Made by a program: the position numbers and the translations under genes. From CAYSRJ01 sp964525675 (GTDB taxonomy: Bacteria; Spirochaetota; B62-G9; DRHN01), in assembly GCA_964525675.1 (NCBI GenBank), contig CAZGJW010000179.1, positions 1-5,577 of the forward strand: a DNA stretch of 5,577 nt, in the 5' to 3' direction. Below are positions 1-5,290 of the stretch, piece by piece (position 1 is the stretch's first letter; each line of letters opens with the position of its first letter). Below the pieces are notes generated by a model. It worked only from the letters and a program-made list of their open reading frames with translations, made no database searches and had not been told where the DNA came from.

Positions 1-578
1 ACCGGGTGCTCGTTGTTTTTCTTTCCCTCTTTTTCTTCCTTCACGTCGGTGCGGAGATCAGTTACGGGAGCTGGATATATTCCTTTGCCGTTTCACTCAA
101 TATTGCAGGAAAAGCCGGCGCTGCGTACCTGACTTCAGTGTACTGGGGCGCACTTACTCTGGGCCGTATGTTTTCTATCCTGATAGCTATGCGTCTGAAG
201 CCAAAAGCCATGATCATTATCGACCTGGTCGGTTGTATCACGGCGGCAACTTTTCTTCTGCTCTGGCCGCATTCCCGGTATGTTGTATGGGGAGGGACGG
301 TGCTTATGGGCCTGTCGATTGCCTCGCTTTTCCCGACGACCATAAACTATGCGGAAAGAAACATGGATATCACCGGTCGAGTGACGAGCTGGTTTCTTGT
401 CGGCGGTGGAGTCGGCGGCATGTTTTTTCCCTGGTTCGTTGGACAGCGGTTTGAATCGAGCGGCCCGATCTTTCTGCTGATCCTCATAGTGATAATTTTT
501 ATCACCGGATTGAGTCTCATGGCAGGAGCGTTTTATTATGTTTCATGTTGTAAAAAGTCGAAAATACACAGATTTTAA
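1..578 (+). CDS. MFS transporter, C-terminal half (5' end outside window)
   Basis: The reading frame is open at the left edge (codon phase starts at base 3), so the GTG at base 6 is probably an internal valine and the gene begins upstream. It ends at TAA 576-578. About 190 residues are visible, with roughly five to six hydrophobic segments. The first visible helix carries HVGAEISYGSWI. The next carries YWGALTLGRMFS, followed by a basic loop (RLKPK), the usual start of the second six-helix half of a major facilitator. A later helix reads GLSIASLFPTTINYAE. The VGAE...YGSWI and SLFPTTINYAE patterns resemble the FucP/MFSD4-like sugar-transporter branch of the superfamily, so a sugar or similar solute symporter is likely, but the substrate cannot be named. 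A basic tail (CCKKSKIHRF) closes the protein on the presumed cytoplasmic side. It is separated from the ECF operon by 345 bp, so no functional link is implied. Confidence 0.85.
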   Translation, partial: RVLVVFLSLFFFLHVGAEISYGSWIYSFAVSLNIAGKAGAAYLTSVYWGALTLGRMFSILIAMRLKPKAMIIIDLVGCITAATFLLLWPHSRYVVWGGTVLMGLSIASLFPTTINYAERNMDITGRVTSWFLVGGGVGGMFFPWFVGQRFESSGPIFLLILIVIIFITGLSLMAGAFYYVSCCKKSKIHRF

Positions 579-705
579 CTGCATAAATAATGACGATTGC
601 ATCCAATTCGTCCCATGCGCCGTATACTTCCTTGCCGAAGTATAATCCATACTGATGGCGCTGCATTCCTTTTTGTTGACTTTGTTCCTCCGGGGTATGC
701 ATTTT

Positions 706-749
706 TACTGCAGAGCTTGTGTATCATTGCAACGCAAGGCTCTGCAGTA
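706..749 (+). other. Long stem-loop in ecf leader
   Basis: TACTGCAGAGCTTG (706-719) pairs with CAAGGCTCTGCAGTA (735-749), giving 14 base pairs with one bulged G at 738 and a 15-nt loop. The 3' side is followed directly by the next hairpin rather than by a T-run, so it is not a classical intrinsic terminator. It has no counterpart at the second hairpin-repeat site near 4264, so it is probably not part of that repeat. It could be part of a leader RNA structure or mark the end of the upstream transcript. Confidence 0.5.
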
Positions 750-774
750 TCCGGGCGCGAAGCGTTCGGATAAC
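748..774 (+). repeat. GCGAAGC hairpin repeat, copy 1
   Basis: TATCCG (748-753) pairs with CGGATA (767-772). The inner GG (754-755) forms G-U wobbles with TT (765-766), and CGC/GCG closes a GAA triloop (759-761), giving an 11-bp stem. The 3' portion, GCGAAGCGTTCGGATAAC at 757-774, recurs at 4274-4291 with one change in 18 positions. GCGAAGC is known as an exceptionally stable mini-hairpin in single-stranded DNA. The pattern fits a REP-like extragenic palindrome. Two copies in one window are suggestive but do not prove a genome-wide family. Confidence 0.6.
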
Positions 775-819
775 AAATATACCGCACCATATAAAAATCG
801 GTTGCTTGGATCTGAAACG

Positions 820-918
820 ACCGGGACAACCGGGACATCGCGCTTTTTTCCGAAAAAAATAGCGACTCCCACCATACGTAATACCCGTCCCGGCGTTTAA
901 TCAGCCAGCATCCCGGAG
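820..918 (+). promoter_or_regulatory. Candidate translational control leader of ecfA1
   Basis: A perfect tandem repeat, ACCGGGACA, occurs at 820-828 and 829-837. Its core CCGGGAC is the reverse complement of GTCCCGG at 887-893. CCGGGA also complements TCCCGG at 911-916, which overlaps the GGAG Shine-Dalgarno (915-918) of ecfA1. Between the arms, CGCTTTTTT (841-849) can fold onto AAAAAA...GCG (853-864) around a CCG loop. The layout allows alternative pairings: 887-893 sequesters a repeat unit and leaves the SD free, or 911-916 pairs and masks it. The sequence complementarity is directly visible. A regulatory role and any ligand are inference. Confidence 0.3.
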
Positions 919-923
919 ATACC

Positions 924-1796
924 GTGAAAAGCGGAAGAGATGCTTTTATCAGCCTGAGGAATGTCTATCACTCCTATAAAACCGACGTCGGGAAAACGGA
1001 ATCTTTTCCAGGCTATTCACTTTGTGACGTTTCTATGGAAATTTATGCGGGCGAATATGTGGCCGTTGTAGGGTCGAATGGTTCGGGGAAATCGACGCTC
1101 CTCAAGCATATAAATGCACTGCTTTTACCCGTGAAGGGAAGTGTGATGATTTCAGGACGCGATACCGGGATTCCTAAAAACATACGTGACATCAGAAGAG
1201 AAATCGGTATGGTGTTCCAGGTACCCGATTCACAAATTGTGGGATCTATCGTCGAAGAGGATGTCGCCTTCGGGCCTGAAAACATCGGTATACCCGAAAA
1301 AGAACTGCATGAGAGGGTGTCCTGGGCACTCGAAACGGTCGGGCTCGGTGATATGAGAAAGAGGGCGTCCCATATGCTCTCTTCAGGCCAGAAACAACTG
1401 CTTGCAATTGCATCGGCCCTCGCATTGAAACCACGATGCCTGCTCCTTGACGAGGCGACATCCATGCTTGATCCCGGGGCACGAGGACGGTTGCTTCAAA
1501 CAGTAGAGAGGCTTCATGCGGGAGGCATCACCCTTATAACCGTAACACACAGCATGGAGGAAGCGGTACGTGCCCGGCGCATCGTTGGGCTCTCAGGAGG
1601 ACGAATCGTGCTTGACGGGGCACCACGGTCGGTTTTTAATTCAGGAATCGACCTTCGACAATACGGACTCGATCTGCCTGTTGTATCTCAAATCGCACGT
1701 AAGGTTGCTCAACTGGTAGATGGATTCCCCATTGATATTCTCACTGTTTCCGAATTGCTGGATACGGTAAAACGGTACGCAGAAAAAGATGCGTGA
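924..1796 (+). CDS. ecfA1: ECF transporter ATPase EcfA1
   Basis: This is one of two cytoplasmic ATP-binding subunits that power an energy-coupling-factor vitamin importer. The 290-residue protein has the full ABC set: Walker A GSNGSGKST (50-58), Q-loop Gln99 in MVFQVPDSQ, signature LSSGQKQ (152-158), Walker B CLLLDEAT with Asp176/Glu177, D-loop SMLDP, and switch His209. DEATSMLDPGAR and VEEDVAFGPENIG are typical of EcfA1 (CbiO1), distinguishing it from the EcfA2 paralogue downstream. The C-terminal ~60 residues fit the EcfA-specific extension that contacts EcfT and the partner ATPase. Two departures from common usage are Val100 where NPDNQ is usual (Q-V-PDSQ) and LSSGQ instead of LSGGQ. All catalytic residues are intact. 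The GTG start is supported by GGAG at 915-918 with 5-nt spacing. It is the first gene of the operon. A 96-bp gap separates it from ecfA2. Confidence 0.93.
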   Translation: MKSGRDAFISLRNVYHSYKTDVGKTESFPGYSLCDVSMEIYAGEYVAVVGSNGSGKSTLLKHINALLLPVKGSVMISGRDTGIPKNIRDIRREIGMVFQVPDSQIVGSIVEEDVAFGPENIGIPEKELHERVSWALETVGLGDMRKRASHMLSSGQKQLLAIASALALKPRCLLLDEATSMLDPGARGRLLQTVERLHAGGITLITVTHSMEEAVRARRIVGLSGGRIVLDGAPRSVFNSGIDLRQYGLDLPVVSQIARKVAQLVDGFPIDILTVSELLDTVKRYAEKDA

Positions 1797-1892
1797 TAAT
1801 CATGTTTTACAGCCGGTTCGTGTTCGGTTGAGTGGAGTTTATAAACCAATAGCTTTGACCCCGGCAATAGGTCGGATTTATGAGGAGGACAG

Positions 1893-2774
1893 GTGGCAGG
1901 TTCAGGTGTTGCCATTGACGTGAAGAGGCTGTTTCATGCCTATTTTCCTGGCACAGCGATGGAAGTGCAATCTTTGAAAGGAGTCGATCTCAGGATTAAG
2001 AGGGGAGAAACGGTAGGCATCATCGGACCGGCAGGTTCCGGGAAATCGACCCTGCTTCAGCATATGAACGGTCTAATCCGCCCCAGGGGAGCGGGGTACG
2101 GGGATGTGGTTGTTTTGGGTTTGAATCTTTCGGACCCATCAATCGATATGCGCACGGTGCGACAGAAGGTGGCTCTTTTATTCCAGAATCCGGAAGATCA
2201 GCTCTTCGAACGATATGTCGGTGATGATATTGCATTCGGACCACGAAACCTCGGTTTATCAAAAGCAGAGGTGCGGGAGCGTGTTCAATACGCAATGGAC
2301 ATGGTCGGCCTTCCTTTTTCATTCAAGGATCGCATAACCGAAGATCTCAGCGGAGGAGAAAAACGGCGTGCCGCACTTGCAGGTGTTCTATCAATGGAAC
2401 CCGAAGTGCTCGTGCTCGACGAACCGACCTCAGGTATCGATCCACAGGGGCGGAGGCATCTCATGGAGGTACTCGGGAAATGGCGCTCTCGTGCCGGCAG
2501 GTCGATGGTAATAGTTTCCCATACCATGGAAGATATAGCCGAACTGGCTGACCGTGTTTACGTGCTCGTTTCTGGACGGGTTGAGCTTCACGGCAGTACT
2601 GCGGAGATTTTTGCGTCATACTGGTTGCTTAAAAAATACGGCCTTGGCGTACCAACGGCGGTTGAAATAGCTCATTTTCTTAAAAAAGAGGGTTTTGAGA
2701 TACCGCCGGGCGTCGTTCGGGTGAAACAGGCTGTACAGGTGATACAGGGGATTTTGCATGGCAGGAAGATCTGA
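1893..2774 (+). CDS. ecfA2: ECF transporter ATPase EcfA2
   Basis: This is the second ATPase subunit and is expected to form a heterodimer with EcfA1 beneath EcfT. The 293-residue protein shows Walker A GPAGSGKST (45-53), Gln98 in LLFQNPEDQLFE, signature LSGGEKRRAA (152-161), Walker B VLVLDEPT with Asp176/Glu177, D-loop SGIDPQGR, and His210. QHMNGL after Walker A, PEDQLFE and DEPTSGIDPQGR are hallmark EcfA2 (CbiO2) strings. The signature is the consensus LSGG, unlike the LSSG of its partner, so the two ATP sites of the dimer may not be equivalent. The GTG start follows AGGAGG-type SD sequence (1883-1888) by 4 nt. The upstream 96-bp gap has only weak hairpins and no clear promoter. The 3' end overlaps ecfT by 17 bp, which suggests translational coupling. 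Confidence 0.94.
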   Translation: MAGSGVAIDVKRLFHAYFPGTAMEVQSLKGVDLRIKRGETVGIIGPAGSGKSTLLQHMNGLIRPRGAGYGDVVVLGLNLSDPSIDMRTVRQKVALLFQNPEDQLFERYVGDDIAFGPRNLGLSKAEVRERVQYAMDMVGLPFSFKDRITEDLSGGEKRRAALAGVLSMEPEVLVLDEPTSGIDPQGRRHLMEVLGKWRSRAGRSMVIVSHTMEDIAELADRVYVLVSGRVELHGSTAEIFASYWLLKKYGLGVPTAVEIAHFLKKEGFEIPPGVVRVKQAVQVIQGILHGRKI

Positions 2775-3645
2775 TTTTACCGTCTCGATAAAACTTGGTA
2801 TCGGGCAGTACGTGGCCACCAGTTCCTTTTTTCATCGAATCGATCCCCGCGTGAAAATTGTCATCGGTGTCCTTCTGATCGGTGCGGCTGTCTCGGGAAA
2901 CAGCCTTCTCGGACTCGGGTTGATCTTTTTTCTTATATGGTGCGGCCTTCTCGTTTCACGGGTACAGGCACGACTCGCATTCATAACGCTGGGAAAAATG
3001 CTACCCTATCTTGTGTTTCTTGCGCTGATTCAAATATTCACCGTGCCCCGGTTTCATGAGTCTCCGAATGTTCTCTGGCAATGGAGGATATTGATTGTTA
3101 CTGGCCAGGGCCTCATCTCAGGCAGTCTCCTGATCTTACGCTTCAGTGTTATCATGCTAGGATTGAGCCTGTTCTCATACACAACGACGACAACCCAGCT
3201 CCTGCACGGTATCGAACATCTGCTCAGGCCCTTGCAGAGGCTGCGGTTTCCGGCCCACGAGCTCGCACTCGTTGTCAATATCTCCCTCCGCTTCATTCCC
3301 ATACTTGCAGAAGAAGCTGAAAAACTCATGAAGGCCCAGGCGTCCCGGGGAGCTGATTTCGGCATTGGCAGGAGGATGGGTTTTATCAAACGGATGAGGA
3401 GGATGTTTCCTCTTTTTATACCGCTTTTTGTGCAGAGTCTGAAGCACGCGTACCGGCTCGTCGAGGCAATGGAGGCACGCTGCTATACAGGCGGCCGCGG
3501 GCGTACCAATCTCATTAATCTGCGCGCCGAAAGGCGCGATTACATTGCTCTTGTTGTGGGAATCATCATTATAGGAGGTTTACTGACAGCCGGACTGTTC
3601 AATATTGATGCTTTTGTATGGCGTATTTTCAATACGCACGTGTAG
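2758..3645 (+). CDS. ecfT: ECF transporter transmembrane subunit EcfT
   Basis: EcfT is the membrane scaffold that transmits ATPase movements to the substrate-binding S component. The 295-residue protein opens with GIGQYVATSSFFHRIDPRVKI, the typical N-terminus of the family (the H-x-x-DPR pattern). Hydrophobic helices follow at about 32-66, 82-95, 112-140 and 262-282. The long cytoplasmic coupling region holds the two short X-R-X motifs that bind the ATPases: SRG at 196-198 (KAQASRGADF) and ARC at 240-242 (AMEARCYTGG). Both differ slightly from the textbook ARG but keep the essential Arg197 and Arg241, and such variants are known in the family. ATG 2758 has GGGG at 2747-2750 upstream and lies inside the ecfA2 3' end. 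Positions 3523-3538, inside the gene, form a perfect CGCGCC-GAAA-GGCGCG hairpin. Confidence 0.93.
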   Translation: MAGRSDFTVSIKLGIGQYVATSSFFHRIDPRVKIVIGVLLIGAAVSGNSLLGLGLIFFLIWCGLLVSRVQARLAFITLGKMLPYLVFLALIQIFTVPRFHESPNVLWQWRILIVTGQGLISGSLLILRFSVIMLGLSLFSYTTTTTQLLHGIEHLLRPLQRLRFPAHELALVVNISLRFIPILAEEAEKLMKAQASRGADFGIGRRMGFIKRMRRMFPLFIPLFVQSLKHAYRLVEAMEARCYTGGRGRTNLINLRAERRDYIALVVGIIIIGGLLTAGLFNIDAFVWRIFNTHV

Positions 3646-3683
3646 CGATTTTATGTCGTAATTAAACTCAGGAGGAAAAATAC

Positions 3684-4238
3684 ATGGATAAAAAATTACG
3701 GAAGATCGTCATTGCCGGTGTCATGGGAGGAATCTCGATTTTTCTCGGTGCAACACGTCTTGGGTTCATACCGTACTTCTCCGGAGCATCTCTCACCATT
3801 ATGCATGTTCCGGTGATTATCGGTGCGGTGCTGGAGGGTCCCATAGTGGGACTTGCCACCGGCTTTATTTTCGGAATATTCAGCCTCATCCAGGCGGCCA
3901 TTGCACCGACCGGACCTGCAGACGTATGGTTCGTCAATCCTATCGTGTCGATTCTGCCAAGGCTTTTCATCGGGCCGGTCGCATGGCTCGTGTACAGGGC
4001 TGTTCGCAACTTCCGTGAAATCCCTGCGTTTGTTGGCGCCGGGATAGCAGGCTCGCTCACCAACACCGTGCTCGTGCTCGGCGTTCTGGGTCTGTACAGG
4101 TATCTCCCGTGGAAGCTGATCGGCACAATCGCTGCAGCGAACGGCCTTCCGGAAGCAGTACTCTCCGCTGTTCTCACGACTGCGGTCATTGCCTCGTGGA
4201 GGCGGATTGAAACGAGGAGGGGAGGGTCGAGTGTTTAA
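3684..4238 (+). CDS. ECF transporter S component, probable pantothenate type (PanT-like)
   Basis: This is the membrane protein that binds the vitamin substrate and docks onto EcfT. The 184-residue length and about six hydrophobic segments (roughly 7-30, 38-50, 52-73, 84-105, 115-137, 155-172) fit the S-component fold. Strongly family-like strings are LTIMHVPVIIGAVLEGP (37-53), a glycine-rich GLATGFIFGIFS helix, FVNPIVSILPRLFIG (83-97) and AGSLTNTVLVLG (122-133). These resemble, from memory, the clostridial-type S components annotated as PanT. The gene follows ecfT by 38 bp, starts at ATG with AGGAGG (3670-3675) 8 nt upstream, and is next to coaX. That context favours pantothenate as substrate. 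The family match to an ECF S component is firm, but the substrate is inferred and other vitamins are not excluded. The short polar C-terminus ends ETRRGGSSV. Confidence 0.88.
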   Translation: MDKKLRKIVIAGVMGGISIFLGATRLGFIPYFSGASLTIMHVPVIIGAVLEGPIVGLATGFIFGIFSLIQAAIAPTGPADVWFVNPIVSILPRLFIGPVAWLVYRAVRNFREIPAFVGAGIAGSLTNTVLVLGVLGLYRYLPWKLIGTIAAANGLPEAVLSAVLTTAVIASWRRIETRRGGSSV

Positions 4239-4290
4239 GGATCTGGCGAGAGGTCTGTTTAATGTTATACGGTGCGAAGCGTCCGGATAA
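4231..4290 (+). CDS. Possible 19-residue peptide ORF overlapping the S-component stop
   Basis: A GTG at 4231 opens a 19-codon frame, MFKDLARGLFNVIRCEASG, ending at TAA 4288-4290. A very strong purine-rich SD-like run, GAGGAGGGGAGGG (4214-4226), lies 4 nt before the GTG, inside the end of the S-component gene. The start overlaps the S-component stop codon (4236-4238), as coupled genes often do. The N-terminal part could form an amphipathic helix. The last codons and the stop are supplied by the hairpin repeat at 4264-4291. It may be a real small peptide, the remnant of a truncated gene, or chance. I do not recognise the sequence. Confidence 0.22.
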   Translation: MFKDLARGLFNVIRCEASG

Positions 4291-4291
4291 C
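4264..4291 (+). repeat. GCGAAGC hairpin repeat, copy 2
   Basis: GTTAT (4264-4268) pairs with ATAAC (4287-4291). Inside, GGTGC (4271-4275) pairs with GCGTC (4279-4283) using two G-U wobbles around a GAA loop (4276-4278), and a small internal loop separates the two stems. Positions 4274-4291, GCGAAGCGTCCGGATAAC, match 757-774 in 17 of 18 bases and lie in the same orientation. No T-run follows, so it is not a standard terminator. It lies between the S-component gene and coaX. Confidence 0.6.
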
Positions 4292-4334
4292 CGCATCTCA
4301 TTCATCAGGTGTTGTTAAAGCACATCTCGATGAA

Positions 4335-4350
4335 AGGAGGAGGAGGAGAG
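4335..4350 (+). promoter_or_regulatory. (AGG)n extended ribosome-binding site of coaX
   Basis: AGGAGGAGGAGGAGAG directly precedes the coaX ATG at 4355. This is four tandem AGG units, so several overlapping Shine-Dalgarno registers exist. The best-spaced GGAG copies end about 4 to 10 nt from the start. The site fixes ATG 4355 as the start. A trinucleotide tract is also a possible slippage site that would shift SD spacing in steps of 3 nt. Confidence 0.75.
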
Positions 4351-4354
4351 TAAA

Positions 4355-5119
4355 ATGCTTCTTTGTATAGATATAGGGAATACGAATCTGGTTTTCGGAT
4401 TGTGGCATGAGAACAAGTGGAAGGGCAACTGGCGCATCCGCACGGTACATGAAAAGATGTCCGACGAGTATGCTATTCTCTTCAAATCACTGCTTGCAGA
4501 CCGGGGTTTTTCACTTGAGGATGTACGCAGGGTTGCGATAGCGAGCGTTGTTCCCCATCTCAAAACGATTTTTAACAATCTGTTCGATCAGTATGTCGGG
4601 GTTGAGCCGCTGATAATCGGACCAGGTGTTAAAACCGGTATGAGTATTCGAATCGACAACCCGTCGGAACTTGGGGCCGATCTCGTTGCCGATGCGGTGG
4701 CCGCGTATCATCGGGCGCAGGGTGCGTGTATTGTCGTTGACTTCGGCACAGCTTCGACATTCAGCGCGGTGTCTTCAAAAGGGGAGTTTCTGGGAGTTGC
4801 AATTGCGCCCGGCATCGAGGTTGCGTCGGACGCCCTTTCGGCAAAAACGGCACAGCTTCCCCGTGTGCGCCTTGTGCCGCCGTCCCGGGCTATCGGAACG
4901 AATACGGTGGATTCAATGCAGTCGGGATTGATTTTCGGGTATATCGGGCTCGTGGAGCGTATGATCTGCTGTATACGCGGAGAGCTCAATGAGAAGGCGA
5001 TTGTCATTGCGACAGGCGGGTCGAGCAGTATCATTGCACCCCTGACCGATATGATCGATGTAATCGACCAGCAGCTTACGCTCAACGGTCTCCGCCTGAT
5101 AAGCGAACGGAACCCCTGA
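4355..5119 (+). CDS. coaX: Type III pantothenate kinase CoaX
   Basis: CoaX phosphorylates pantothenate to 4'-phosphopantothenate, the first step of CoA synthesis. The 254-residue length is normal for the family. Visible motifs are the N-terminal phosphate-binding DIGNTN (6-11), NPSELGADLVADAVAAY (103-119) with the presumed catalytic Asp109, DFGTAST (129-135), the IAPGIEVASDALSAKTAQLP block (150-169), IGTNTVDSMQSG (180-191), GYIGLVE (195-201) and the second nucleotide-binding segment ATGGSS (219-224). The usual GADR reads GADL here (Leu110), while the catalytic acid is kept. The gene lies 116 bp after the ECF S component, with no obvious terminator between, so co-transcription is plausible and makes biochemical sense: uptake followed by trapping. 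Type III kinases use no ordinary PanK-I fold, belong to the ASKHA superfamily and typically require a monovalent cation. No strong terminator follows. Only a 5-bp TCAAT/ATTGA arm pair is present at 5123-5138. Confidence 0.95.
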   Translation: MLLCIDIGNTNLVFGLWHENKWKGNWRIRTVHEKMSDEYAILFKSLLADRGFSLEDVRRVAIASVVPHLKTIFNNLFDQYVGVEPLIIGPGVKTGMSIRIDNPSELGADLVADAVAAYHRAQGACIVVDFGTASTFSAVSSKGEFLGVAIAPGIEVASDALSAKTAQLPRVRLVPPSRAIGTNTVDSMQSGLIFGYIGLVERMICCIRGELNEKAIVIATGGSSSIIAPLTDMIDVIDQQLTLNGLRLISERNP

Positions 5120-5134
5120 TGCTCAATCTTTTTA

Positions 5135-5163
5135 TTGACATATGAAATTGTTTTTAATATTTT
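5135..5163 (+). promoter_or_regulatory. Sigma-70-type promoter for tRNA-Val
   Basis: A perfect -35 box, TTGACA (5135-5140), is followed after 17 bp by TATTTT (5158-5163), which matches the -10 consensus in 4 of 6 positions. Transcription would begin near 5170, giving a leader of about 30 nt before the mature tRNA 5' end at 5202. The position between the coaX stop and the tRNA supports an independent tRNA transcription unit. Confidence 0.6.
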
Positions 5164-5201
5164 CACTTCGAAATTCAGAACTGTTTTCGAGGTTTTATAC
5201 G

Positions 5202-5274
5202 GGGCGATTAGCTCAGCTGGGAGAGCGCCTGCCTTACAAGCAGGAGGTCATTGGTTCAAGCCCAATATCGCCCA
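5202..5274 (+). tRNA. tRNA-Val (anticodon UAC)
   Basis: The cloverleaf folds completely. The acceptor stem is GGGCGAT (5202-5208) with ATCGCCC (5267-5273). The D-stem is GCTC/GAGC (5211-5214, 5223-5226), with GG in the loop. The anticodon stem is CCTGC/GCAGG (5228-5232, 5240-5244), with loop CTTACAA and anticodon TAC at 5235-5237. The variable loop is AGGTC, and the T-arm is ATTGG-TTCAAGC-CCAAT (5250-5266). The discriminator is A5274. UAC reads GUA and, when modified, the other valine codons. CCA is not encoded because AATT follows the acceptor stem. Confidence 0.97.
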
Positions 5275-5290
5275 ATTATGGTTTTATTCA

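Larger units (their letters stand above)
579..923 (+). other. 345-bp structured spacer / leader upstream of the ECF operon
   Basis: I see no convincing gene here. Two short open frames exist (615-773 and 655-900), but neither has a ribosome-binding site or a recognisable product. The spacer holds a long imperfect stem-loop at 706-749, the GCGAAGC hairpin repeat at 748-774, a tandem 9-bp repeat at 820-837, and a T6/A6 hairpin at 841-864. A perfect TATAAT lies at 641-646 but has no acceptable -35 partner, so the operon promoter is not located with confidence. No thiamine, cobalamin, FMN or other familiar riboswitch signature was recognised. The amount of secondary structure suggests a regulatory 5' leader, an extragenic repeat region, or both. 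Confidence 0.5.

Noticed and set aside
641..646. Perfect TATAAT as the ecf operon -10 box
   Set aside because: No TTGACA-like hexamer lies 16-18 bp upstream, so it is not called as a promoter. An extended or activator-dependent promoter remains possible.
615..773. 52-codon + strand frame ending REAFG inside hairpin repeat copy 1
   Set aside because: No ribosome-binding site precedes the ATG. The resemblance of its end to the CEASG end of the 4231 frame is explained by both reading through the same repeat.
655..900. 81-codon + strand frame in the ecf leader
   Set aside because: No SD before the ATG. It runs through two hairpins and the tandem repeat, and its residue composition looks like translated noncoding DNA.
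1855..1883. TTGACC as a -35 box for an internal promoter before ecfA2
   Set aside because: The position 17 bp downstream reads TTATGA, a poor -10, and transcription would start at or beyond the ribosome-binding site.
1797..1892. 96-bp gap between ecfA1 and ecfA2 as a lost gene or RNA element
   Set aside because: It has only weak stems (CAGCCG/CGGTTG, GACC/GGTC) and a short palindrome GTTTATAAAC. There is no open frame with homology and no strong structure.
3668..4301. Long minus-strand open frames opposite the S-component gene (up to 201 codons)
   Set aside because: They are antisense to a well-supported gene, have proline/serine/arginine-rich shadow composition, and show no membrane or domain pattern and no ribosome-binding site.
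5123..5138. TCAAT/ATTGA arms as a coaX terminator
   Set aside because: The stem has only 5 AT-rich base pairs, has no following T-run, and overlaps the tRNA -35 box.
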